DNA from: Acidimicrobiia bacterium
GTDB taxonomy: Bacteria; Actinomycetota; Acidimicrobiia; Acidimicrobiales; Ilumatobacteraceae
Reading direction: 5' to 3'
Length of the DNA: 11,825 nt
Assembly (NCBI GenBank): GCA_013815505.1
Contig: JACDGA010000029.1
Coordinates: 1 to 11,825, forward strand
The first letter of the stretch is position 1. Every line of letters starts with the position of its first letter. Below, one piece after another: positions 1 to 5,864 of this stretch. A program made the translations under genes and the position numbers. The notes beneath the pieces are model-generated. The model saw nothing but the letters and a program-made list of their open reading frames with translations, was not told where the DNA came from and did no database searches.

Positions 1-569
1 TCGAGCTCACGGCAGCCGACGCCGAGCCGCGCGCAATCGCCGAGTTGGAATTCGAACCGAGCTCGGCCGTGTTCGTCACGGCGTCGGATCGGATCGTGCT
101 CGTCGTCCCGGGCGCCGAGGACGACGACGATGAGGTGGTCGTGGTGGACTACGAGGGGGTGGAGATCCTGTCGGCGTCGGGCACGCTCGACCTCTCCACC
201 CGCATCTCCGTCGACTCACTGGCCTGCGTCGTGATCGGCACGCCCGCCGACGGCGACGACACCGCCATCGGGTCGTCGAACGCGGTGCTGTACGACCTCG
301 ACAGCGGCGACGAGCTCGCCTCCGGCGAGATCCGCCAGCAACTGTTGACGGCGTCGCAGGACGGGTGCACGGTGCTCGCCGCGACAGCAGACGGCGCGCT
401 CGCGCTGACGCGAGACGGCACCACGACGCTCGACGGCGATCCGGCCGCTGTCGCCCCCGACGGGTCGGCATTCGTGCTGCGTGACGGCAGCCAGCTCACG
501 CTCGTGCCAGCCGAGGACGACGAGGTCGCGCTGCCGGGCGCCGGCGCGCCGGTGTTCATCGAACGCTGA
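1..569 (+). CDS. Hypothetical acidic beta-propeller-like protein, C-terminal part (5' end outside window)
   Basis: The frame is open from the left edge (first full codon at base 3), so the gene starts upstream; 188 residues are visible before TGA at 567-569. A TTG at 45 could be read as a start, but the frame stays coding-like before it, so I treat the gene as partial. The visible part is a series of short beta-strand units with D/E/G turns (for example VLYDLDSGDEL, then alternating V/L/A strands separated by DG turns), which is how WD40 or PQQ-like propeller blades look. It also has an acidic run EDDDDE near the start of the fragment. No catalytic motif and no membrane segment are visible. 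Its last 14 bases overlap the 3' end of the convergent lactone dehydrogenase. I do not recognise the family; it could be the extracytoplasmic sensor or scaffold end of a larger protein. Confidence 0.7.
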   Translation, partial: ELTAADAEPRAIAELEFEPSSAVFVTASDRIVLVVPGAEDDDDEVVVVDYEGVEILSASGTLDLSTRISVDSLACVVIGTPADGDDTAIGSSNAVLYDLDSGDELASGEIRQQLLTASQDGCTVLAATADGALALTRDGTTTLDGDPAAVAPDGSAFVLRDGSQLTLVPAEDDEVALPGAGAPVFIER

Positions 570-1857
570 GCACCCTGTCGAGGTAGTCGTTGCGAAACGT
601 GCCGGCCGGATCGAGGCGGTCACGGGCGGAGACGAACTCGTTCCACCGCGGATAGCGCGGCGCAAGCGTCGCTGCGGTCTGGAAGTGCAACTTGCCCCAG
701 TGCGGCCGGCCGTCGTAGTCGTCCATGATCGACTCGACGCCGCGGAAGTACTCGAGATAGGGCATGCCTCGGTACTGGTGCACGGCGATCCAACCCGAGT
801 CGCGGCCCGACGCCGTCGACAACGGGATGTCGTCGCCGGCCGACACGCGCACCTCGATCGGGAACAACGGCGGCGTCGCGAGGCGCGCCGTGAGGCGGCG
901 GACACGCTCGACGGCCTCGGGCACCGCATGAGCGGGGATTCCGTATTCCATCTCCACGAAGCGCACGTGGCGGGGACTGCAGAACACGCGATCGCTGCGG
1001 TCGACGAGCTCACGCTCGGTCGCAGCGCCGCCGACGAGGCGTGCGAGACGGGGGGCGAGCGACGGCATCGAGCGCCCGGCCCGGCACACGAGACCGAACC
1101 CGATGTTCTCCGCCAGCCACTTGTCACGCACGTAGGCGAGGCGACCGGGCGGCATCGCCGGCTCGTCGGTGCGGCGGTTGCGCTTCACCTGGCAACGTCT
1201 CGTGCCCGGCATCCAGTAGAACTCGAAGTGGTCCACCTCGCGCGTCGCCCGATCGAACCCGGCGAGCACGTCGTCGAGCGGCTCGATCGTCTCGCGAGCA
1301 TGGAGGTTGAACGCCTCGACGCAGCGCAGCGTGACCTCCGTGACGACGCCGAGCGCACCGATGCCGACACGTGACGCGGTGAACACCTCGGGATGTGCGT
1401 CGGGACGACACGTGACGACCTCGCCGGTGCCGTCGACGAGCGTGAGGCCGACGATGTTGGTCGCCAGGTTGCCGAAGCGCCGCCCTGTCCCGTGTGTCGC
1501 CGTTGCGGTCGCACCGGCGATGGTCTGACGATCGATGTCGCCAAGGTTCTCGAGCGCGAGACCGAGCTGCGCGAGCAGGTCGTTGAGCTGGTGGAGACGG
1601 ATCCCGGCCTGCACCGTCACCTCCCGCCGCGCCCTGTCGACGGCCAACACGTCGGTCATTGCGTCGAGGCGGAGCTGGAGACCCGAGGTCGCCGCCACCG
1701 CCGTGAACGAATGCCCGCCACCGATCACCTTGACACGCTGCCCGTCGTGGGCAGCCCGGCCGACGAGCTCGGCCACCTCGTCGGTCGATCGCACGTTCCG
1801 CACCGCAGCGGGCGACCAGCGTTCGTTGCGACCCCAGTTCTGCACCCGTACCACCAC
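556..1857 (-). CDS. FAD-dependent L-gulono-/D-arabinono-1,4-lactone dehydrogenase family protein
   Basis: Oxidises an aldono-1,4-lactone at C2 using FAD; in this family the electron acceptor may be oxygen or a cytochrome/dye. With the start used here (GTG 1857, 433 aa) the FAD-binding half carries GGGHS at about 46-50, whose His is the covalent FAD site in animal gulonolactone oxidase. It then has QTIAGATATATHGTG (about 111-125) and GIGALGVVTEVTL (about 165-177). The C-terminal ALO domain has EMEYGIP, the signature HWGK at 386-389, and ends DPAGTFRNDYLDRVL. From memory it closely resembles the mycobacterial L-gulono-1,4-lactone dehydrogenase (about 428 aa), which starts just before its Trp-containing N-terminus. 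An ATG at 1905 would add 16 residues but would leave only 8 bases to the divergent gene. The GTG at 1857 sits 7 bases after TAACGT, the leaderless pattern seen elsewhere here. The in vivo substrate is unknown. Confidence 0.9.
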   Translation of the reverse strand: MVVRVQNWGRNERWSPAAVRNVRSTDEVAELVGRAAHDGQRVKVIGGGHSFTAVAATSGLQLRLDAMTDVLAVDRARREVTVQAGIRLHQLNDLLAQLGLALENLGDIDRQTIAGATATATHGTGRRFGNLATNIVGLTLVDGTGEVVTCRPDAHPEVFTASRVGIGALGVVTEVTLRCVEAFNLHARETIEPLDDVLAGFDRATREVDHFEFYWMPGTRRCQVKRNRRTDEPAMPPGRLAYVRDKWLAENIGFGLVCRAGRSMPSLAPRLARLVGGAATERELVDRSDRVFCSPRHVRFVEMEYGIPAHAVPEAVERVRRLTARLATPPLFPIEVRVSAGDDIPLSTASGRDSGWIAVHQYRGMPYLEYFRGVESIMDDYDGRPHWGKLHFQTAATLAPRYPRWNEFVSARDRLDPAGTFRNDYLDRVLSVR

Positions 1858-1864
1858 GTCAGCG

Positions 1865-1870
1865 ACGTTA
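1865..1870 (-). promoter_or_regulatory. Putative -10 box for a leaderless start of the lactone dehydrogenase
   Basis: On the minus strand TAACGT is followed by 7 bases and then GTG at 1857. This fits the actinobacterial TANNNT -10 motif with transcription starting at the start codon. A poor -35 candidate, TGCGTA, lies about 17 bases upstream (1888-1893). No Shine-Dalgarno sequence precedes the GTG. The box overlaps the region needed by the divergent promoter. Confidence 0.5.
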
Positions 1871-1900
1871 GCCACGCGTTTGCGCGCTACGCACGAGGGG

Positions 1901-1906
1901 TACATT
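1901..1906 (+). promoter_or_regulatory. Putative -10 box for a leaderless start of the DUF1206 gene
   Basis: TACATT matches TANNNT and is followed by 7 bases and then GTG at 1914, so the predicted transcript would begin at the start codon. A TTGCGC at 1880-1885 is a possible -35 with a short 15-base spacer. There is no purine-rich ribosome-binding site between the box and the GTG. Confidence 0.5.
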
Positions 1907-1913
1907 CGCCCTT

Positions 1914-2741
1914 GTGAACGTACGATCGGCCGCCAACACCGTCGCCAACACCGATGCCCGGTCGGGACTCGCCCGCTTCGGGCTCACGGCAAAGGGCATC
2001 TTGTACGTGTTCCTCGGTGTCCTCGCCGTGCAGTTCGCCAGTGGCGACGTGTCGAGCAAGGAGGTCTCCCAGACCGGGGCGATCAAGCTCGTCGCCGAGC
2101 AGCCGATGGGCAAGTTCCTCCTCGTCGTGCTGGCACTCGGCCTCGTGGCGCTCACGGTGTGGCACGTGGTGATGGCTGCCACAGGCGATCCCGTGCAGGG
2201 CAGTGAGCCGAAGGACAAGGTCAAGTACGCGGTGAAAGCCGTCGGCTACGGCGGTCTCGCCATCGTCGCCATCGCGGTGACGGCAGCCAACTGGGGCACG
2301 TCGTCACCCGCCGGTGGCGGCGGAGGTGGGGGTGGCGAGCAGCAGGCCGCTGACACGCTGATGGGCGCACCGCTCGGGCGCTACCTCGTGATGCTCGTCG
2401 GCGCCGTGATGATCGGTATCGCCGCCTACGAGTTCTACAAGCACGTCGTGCAGACCGAGTTCATGGAGCGCTTCGACGTGTCGGGTAGGACGAAGCAGGT
2501 CGTCGACGTCTCCGGCCGCATGGGCTACGGCGCCCGCTCGATCGTGGCGATCATCATCGGCGGGTTCTTCATCGCCGCCGGCGTGCAGTCCAACTCCGAG
2601 AAGACACGCGGCCTGTCCGGGGCACTGAAGGCACTCGCCGAGCAGTCGTGGGGACCGCCGCTGCTGTGGCTCGTCGCCCTCGGCTTCGTGCTCTTCGGCG
2701 TCTTCTGCTTCCTCGAGGCCCGCTACCGCCGCGCCGTGTAA
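1914..2741 (+). CDS. DUF1206 family six-helix membrane protein
   Basis: This is an integral membrane protein of unknown function with the repeated architecture of DUF1206: three units of about 70 residues, each with two hydrophobic helices. The units begin near 18 (LARFGLTAKGILYVFLGVLA), 104 (KYAVKAVGYGGLAIVAIAVT) and 197 (DVSGRMGYGARSIVAIIIGG). Each shows the conserved small-residue pattern with a G-Y/K-G step into the first helix. Predicted helices are roughly 24-43, 67-89, 108-126, 154-175, 206-224 and 248-268. A run of eight glycines at 134-141 links the first and second parts. Length 275 aa is normal for the family. The GTG start is supported by the leaderless -10 box and by the helix layout. 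It is divergent from the lactone dehydrogenase and followed by a 123-base gap, so it is probably monocistronic. Its role is unknown. Confidence 0.9.
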   Translation: MNVRSAANTVANTDARSGLARFGLTAKGILYVFLGVLAVQFASGDVSSKEVSQTGAIKLVAEQPMGKFLLVVLALGLVALTVWHVVMAATGDPVQGSEPKDKVKYAVKAVGYGGLAIVAIAVTAANWGTSSPAGGGGGGGGEQQAADTLMGAPLGRYLVMLVGAVMIGIAAYEFYKHVVQTEFMERFDVSGRTKQVVDVSGRMGYGARSIVAIIIGGFFIAAGVQSNSEKTRGLSGALKALAEQSWGPPLLWLVALGFVLFGVFCFLEARYRRAV

Positions 2742-2757
2742 GTGGCGGGCTCGTCGT

Positions 2758-2775
2758 CCGCTCGCTCCGCTCGCT
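2758..2775. repeat. Tandem 9-base repeat CCGCTCGCT x2
   Basis: Two perfect copies of CCGCTCGCT lie head to tail in the 123-base gap between the DUF1206 gene and the PRC/MgtE_N gene. GCTC-CGCT type repeats are common between genes in high-GC genomes. No function can be assigned. The gap holds no convincing gene and no T-tract terminator. Confidence 0.5.
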
Positions 2776-2820
2776 TCTCCTTGCCCCGCGTGCGACTCGT
2801 CGCTGGCGCTTCCCTCGTCG

Positions 2821-2848
2821 CGCGCCTCCCTGCTGGTGCGCAGGCGCG
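2821..2848. repeat. Inverted repeat CGCGCCT-N14-AGGCGCG
   Basis: A perfect 7-base inverted repeat (arms 2821-2827 and 2842-2848) brackets the expected -35 position of the promoter whose -10 is at 2853-2858. It could be an operator or simply a GC-rich chance palindrome. There is no T run after it, so a terminator for the DUF1206 gene is unlikely. Confidence 0.35.
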
Positions 2849-2852
2849 TGGG

Positions 2853-2858
2853 TAACGT
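2853..2858 (+). promoter_or_regulatory. Putative -10 box for a leaderless start of the PRC/MgtE_N gene
   Basis: TAACGT is followed by 6 bases and then GTG at 2865. The same hexamer stands before the lactone dehydrogenase. It favours the GTG at 2865 over the TTG at 2859, which would begin directly after the -10 box. Confidence 0.5.
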
Positions 2859-2864
2859 TTGGGG

Positions 2865-4097
2865 GTGGCCGGAAGTGAGCTGATCTACGCCTTCCGGATC
2901 ATGCGACTTCCGTTGCTCGACGCCGGTGGGCAGGCGATCGGGCGGCTGTCAGACCTCGTCATCGTGCGTGGACGGCCCGGTCAGGCACCGCGCGTCGTCG
3001 GGTACGTCGCGGAGAGCCAGCGACGCCGGATCTTCGTGACCGCCGGTCGCATCGGCGAGCTGACGAGCGACGGCGCACGGCTGCGCAGCTGGGACGTCGA
3101 CCTCAACCCGTTTGCGCCGCGCCGCGGAGAGGTGCTCATCGGCCAGGACCTCATCGACGCACGCATCGGCGACGAGATCGTCAGTGACGTCGGCCTGCGC
3201 TGGGTGACCGACTCGGCGATGCCGTACCTCGAGATCGCAAAGGTCCGCCTCGCCCGGCGCAACGCGCTGCGCCGGCGGCAGAGCTACCGGCTCGTCGACT
3301 ACGACGAGGTGCCGTCGCTGTTCGCCGCGCCCACCGAGATGGAGGCCGAGGCCGCCCGCCTGCGCGACATGCACCCGTCGGACGTCGCCGCGATCATCAG
3401 GGCACTCCCGGCGGCGCAGCGCTCGCAGCTCGCCGAGGCGATGGACGACGAACGGCTCGCCGACGTGCTCGAAGAGCTGCCCGAATCCGAGCAGATCCGA
3501 ATCGTCGAGGATCTCGACCTCAATCGCCTCGTCAGCGTGCTCGACGAGATGGAGTTCGACGACCTCGCCGACCTGCTCGGTGAGATGACCCAGCAGCAGC
3601 GCACGCGCATCCTCAACGCGATGGACGACGACGACGCCGACGTGGTGCGGCGCCTGCTGTCCTACGAGGCGGCGACGGCCGGCGGTCTCATGACCCCGCA
3701 GCTGATCGTGCTCGGCCCGAAGTCCACCGTGGCAGAGGCGCTCGCCGCCATCCGCGACCCGCACCGCATCGTCAGCGTCGCGGCGCAGGTGTTCGTCTGC
3801 CAGGCGCCGTTCCGCACGCCGACGGGGAAGTACCTCGGCACCGCCCACGTGCAGCGCCTGCTGCGCGAGGCGCCACGTCTGGAGCTCGAACGGTGCACCA
3901 GCACCGACCCCGTCGTCACGCCCGACACACCCGACCGGCGGGTCGCCGAGATCCTCGCCTCCTACGACATGGTCGCCGTCGGCGTCTGCGACGAGGCCGG
4001 CCACCTGCTCGGTGCCGTCACCATCGACGACGTGCTCGACCGCATGCTCGGCGTCGGCTGGCGAGCCCGTCATCGTCGAGTCGAGAGTGCCTCATGA
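2865..4097 (+). CDS. Soluble PRC-barrel / MgtE N-terminal / CBS-pair protein
   Basis: The protein of 410 aa reads as three regulatory modules without the MgtE channel. Residues about 10-130 hold PRC-barrel-like beta segments (IGRLSDLVIVRG, then VLIGQDLIDARIGDEIVSD). Residues about 167-270 form a MgtE_N superhelical domain with its repeated LPE/LDE/MDD acidic turns (DVLEELPESEQ, RLVSVLDEMEFDDLADLLGEM, ILNAMDDDDADVVRRLLSYE). From AGGLMTP (about 272-278) to about 393 is a CBS pair ending GAVTIDDVLDRML. In MgtE transporters the N and CBS domains sense cytosolic Mg2+, and CBS domains often bind adenine nucleotides. No hydrophobic helices are present, so this is a cytoplasmic sensor rather than a transporter. 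It overlaps the next gene, a DUF1003 membrane protein, which is a recurrent pairing in actinobacteria as I recall. The start is chosen from the -10 box spacing; a TTG at 2859 would add two residues. Confidence 0.88.
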   Translation: MAGSELIYAFRIMRLPLLDAGGQAIGRLSDLVIVRGRPGQAPRVVGYVAESQRRRIFVTAGRIGELTSDGARLRSWDVDLNPFAPRRGEVLIGQDLIDARIGDEIVSDVGLRWVTDSAMPYLEIAKVRLARRNALRRRQSYRLVDYDEVPSLFAAPTEMEAEAARLRDMHPSDVAAIIRALPAAQRSQLAEAMDDERLADVLEELPESEQIRIVEDLDLNRLVSVLDEMEFDDLADLLGEMTQQQRTRILNAMDDDDADVVRRLLSYEAATAGGLMTPQLIVLGPKSTVAEALAAIRDPHRIVSVAAQVFVCQAPFRTPTGKYLGTAHVQRLLREAPRLELERCTSTDPVVTPDTPDRRVAEILASYDMVAVGVCDEAGHLLGAVTIDDVLDRMLGVGWRARHRRVESAS

Positions 4098-4641
4098 GCC
4101 CGAGACAGCGGTCGCTGCCGTGGTGAAACGGCGCGAAGACCTCACGGCGCCGCGATCGGCACGACGCTTCGATGTGCACTATGACGCGGACGCGTTCGGC
4201 AGGTTCTCGGAATCGATCGCCCGCTTCCTCGGCACCGGCCGCTACCTCGTGTTCCAGACCGGCCTCATCATCGCCTGGATCGCCGCCAACCTGCTGCCGC
4301 CCGCACGCTTCCAGTTCGACCCGTGGGAACGCGGCCTCGTGCTGCTCACGCTCGTCCTCTCGTTGCAGGCGTCGTACGCCGCGCCACTCATCCTGCTCGC
4401 CCAGAACCGGCAGGAATCACGCGACCAGCGTCAGGGCGAGCACGATCGTGAGATCGCCGCCAACACCGAGGCCGACACCGAGTTCCTCGCACGCGAGCTC
4501 GCCGGCGTACGTCTGATGGTGGCCGACATGGTCACAGCCGACGAGTTGCGCGAGGAGCTGGCGAACCTGTCGGCAGCGGTCGATCGGCTGGCGGCGCGTC
4601 TCGATCTTCCTGACGAGCCAGCGACTCCGGCACACCCGTGA
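4087..4641 (+). CDS. DUF1003 family two-helix membrane protein
   Basis: The 184-residue product has the DUF1003 core: HYDADAFGRFSESIARFLGTGRYLVFQT (about 31-58), a first helix about 53-71, the loop with FDPWERG, and a second helix about 84-106. Then comes the conserved AQNRQ...RDQRQ...HDREIAANTEAD stretch leading into a charged amphipathic helix that may be coiled coil (130-172). Function is unknown; the protein should sit in the cytoplasmic membrane with both ends inside. It overlaps the upstream MgtE_N-CBS gene by 11 bases with the GTG used here, suggesting translational coupling and a shared role. In-frame GTGs at 4120 and 4123 are equally possible and would remove the overlap and 11-12 residues of non-conserved N-terminus; none has a good Shine-Dalgarno. 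Its 3' end overlaps the convergent Rossmann-fold gene by 110 bases. Confidence 0.88.
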   Translation: MPHEPETAVAAVVKRREDLTAPRSARRFDVHYDADAFGRFSESIARFLGTGRYLVFQTGLIIAWIAANLLPPARFQFDPWERGLVLLTLVLSLQASYAAPLILLAQNRQESRDQRQGEHDREIAANTEADTEFLARELAGVRLMVADMVTADELREELANLSAAVDRLAARLDLPDEPATPAHP

Positions 4642-5620
4642 ACCGCTGCATCCGCACGCCGCTCTCGGCGACGGACTGCAGCAGCTCGACAGTCGGCAGC
4701 GCAGCGTCGCCGGCGACCACCGCCCCCCTCGGGAGACGTCCCCGTGCGGCCGCGTCGGCGAAGGCCGCTGCCGTCGCCCCCGATGCCGTGCCGACGCGCT
4801 CGGCGATGCCGGCAATCAACGTCGCCCTCCCGCCGTCCGCACGAGCACCGCGCGCCTCGACGCGCAGCGCGCCGACACCACCCTCGCGGTGTGGCGGGGT
4901 CAGCATCGGCAGCCACGACGTGAAGCGGTCACGCCGGGTGGCCGACACGCGGGCGGAGATCCTCGTCACGTTGGGCAGTGCCCGGTGCAGCGTCGTCGGC
5001 TCGGCGAGGTCGGCCCGGTAGCAGTCGTAGGCGCCGACGGGCTCGGGGAACCAGCACAGCTCGCGTCCCGACCCGCCCCTTCGCTCGATCCACGTGCCGT
5101 CGTGCCACCCGGTCGCCGACGACCCCAGCGCGCGGTGGTGCTCGCGAGCGCACGACGGCCCCGCCGTGCCGTGCGTCGCCACATGGATCTCGTCGCACGT
5201 TGCCAGCTCGGAGGCGAGCCAACGGGCGAGCAACCCCGACAGCCCCGGGCTCATCGCCGCTCCGACCACGATGCCCGTCCCGTGCTGGCGGGCGATGTCG
5301 TCGAGGTCGAGCAGCGCCTGCACCCGGCCCACCGAGCCGGCGAGCGACACGACGTGCACACCGAGGCGCAACAGCTGATCGGCGACGTCGACGTGCTCGC
5401 CAGGGTGTGCCAGCACGACGGTGGCGCACGACGCGAGGTCGGCGACATCGGCCACGACGCGTGCGTCGCGCAGCACCCCTGCCGCTGCCTGCGCCGCCTC
5501 GTCGCGGCGATCGTGGAGCATCAGCCGGTGACGTCCGTCGAGCAGCCGAGCGCAGCGTCTGCCCACGACACCCACGCCGACGATGCCGACCGAGGTGCGG
5601 ATTGCGGTGCCTGCGCTCAT
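4532..5620 (-). CDS. Saccharopine-dehydrogenase-like Rossmann-fold oxidoreductase
   Basis: The 362-residue product opens with a dinucleotide-binding fold: VGIVGVGVVGRRCARLL, with GxGxxG at 15-20. A D-R-R pair at the end of strand two (MLHDRRDE) hints at NADP preference. There follow the alternating strands TVVLAHPG and VHVVSLAG, then VVGAAMSPGLSGLLARWLASEL, the G-x-x-PG-L-S step typical of saccharopine-dehydrogenase-like NAD(P)-binding proteins. The second half is a mixed alpha/beta substrate domain I cannot assign, so the substrate is unknown. The last 36 codons are P/A/R/D-rich and lie opposite the DUF1003 gene; they are probably a non-conserved tail. ATG 5620 is supported by GAGGA seven bases upstream. 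It stands three bases after the stop of a small upstream ORF that follows tRNA-Ile, so it is likely expressed from that transcript. Confidence 0.8.
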   Translation of the reverse strand: MSAGTAIRTSVGIVGVGVVGRRCARLLDGRHRLMLHDRRDEAAQAAAGVLRDARVVADVADLASCATVVLAHPGEHVDVADQLLRLGVHVVSLAGSVGRVQALLDLDDIARQHGTGIVVGAAMSPGLSGLLARWLASELATCDEIHVATHGTAGPSCAREHHRALGSSATGWHDGTWIERRGGSGRELCWFPEPVGAYDCYRADLAEPTTLHRALPNVTRISARVSATRRDRFTSWLPMLTPPHREGGVGALRVEARGARADGGRATLIAGIAERVGTASGATAAAFADAAARGRLPRGAVVAGDAALPTVELLQSVAESGVRMQRFTGVPESLARQEDRDAPPADRPLPTGSPAPRATRRL

Positions 5621-5623
5621 CGC

Positions 5624-5773
5624 TCAATCCTCACGGTCGAAGCGCGAGCCGACGTCGACGGGCGTCCATCCGCCGTGCTCGGGTGGAGTACCACCACGAC
5701 CACGCACACGGAGCCCAGCGGCGACGATGCCCGCGATCGAGAGTGCCCCCAAGGCTCGACGTAGCAGCTTCAC
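5624..5773 (-). CDS. 49-residue membrane microprotein directly after tRNA-Ile
   Basis: GTG at 5773 opens a 49-codon frame ending TGA at 5624-5626. The product begins VKLLRRALGALSIAGIVAAG, a basic N-terminus followed by one hydrophobic helix (about 7-20). It continues with a basic stretch RVRGRGG and a short polar tail containing GGWTPVD and ending FDRED. The start lies one base after the tRNA discriminator base. The stop is followed by one codon and then the ATG of the Rossmann gene in the same frame, with that gene's Shine-Dalgarno inside the ORF's last codons. By hand count about two thirds of third positions are G or C, lower than is usual in the neighbouring genes, which tempers confidence. 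Its position and layout recall the actinobacterial DLW-39 small proteins, which as I remember lie downstream of gyrA and tRNA genes, although the DLW motif itself is absent. Function is unknown. Confidence 0.5.
   Translation of the reverse strand: MKLLRRALGALSIAGIVAAGLRVRGRGGTPPEHGGWTPVDVGSRFDRED
5628..5634 (-). promoter_or_regulatory. Ribosome-binding site for the Rossmann-fold gene
   Basis: GTGAGGA on the minus strand contains GAGGA, seven bases before ATG 5620. It lies within the last codons of the small upstream ORF, so translation of the two may be coupled. It fixes the start of the downstream gene and contrasts with the leaderless-looking starts elsewhere in the window. Confidence 0.6.
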
Positions 5774-5774
5774 G

Positions 5775-5848
5775 TGGGGCTAGCTGGAATCGAACCAGCG
5801 ACCTCATCCTTATCAGGGATGCGCTCTAACCGACTGAGCTATAGCCCC
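5775..5848 (-). tRNA. tRNA-Ile (anticodon GAT)
   Basis: The minus strand folds into a full cloverleaf of 74 bases. The acceptor stem is GGGGCTA/TAGCCCC with discriminator A at 5775. The D arm is GCTC...GAGC, the anticodon stem CATCC/GGATG encloses loop CTGATAA, and the T arm is GCTGG-TTCGATT-CCAGC. The anticodon GAT is at 5814-5812. The 3' CCA is not encoded; the bases after A are CGT. The gene begins 16 bases after the stop codon of the DUF3566 gene and is therefore probably cut from that transcript. No tRNA-Ala follows it, unlike the Ile-Ala pair common after gyrA in actinobacteria. The small ORF starts one base beyond its 3' end. Confidence 0.97.
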
Positions 5849-5864
5849 GGAAGGCAACTGGAGG

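Noticed and set aside
1858..1905. ATG at 1905 as the start of the lactone dehydrogenase
   Set aside because: It would add 16 residues not expected from the family and leave 8 bases to the divergent gene, with no ribosome-binding site; the GTG at 1857 has a leaderless promoter.
2742..2864. A small gene in the 123-base gap upstream of the PRC/MgtE_N gene
   Set aside because: No frame has a start, a ribosome-binding site and plausible protein composition; the stretch holds only short repeats and the promoter.
2949..4073. A 374-codon minus-strand open frame opposite the PRC/MgtE_N/CBS gene
   Set aside because: The plus strand holds recognisable domains end to end; the minus product is a D/V/H-rich mirror with no motif.
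5624..5848. A second tRNA (tRNA-Ala) expected after tRNA-Ile
   Set aside because: No cloverleaf or T-arm consensus is present downstream of 5775; the space is taken by the small ORF.
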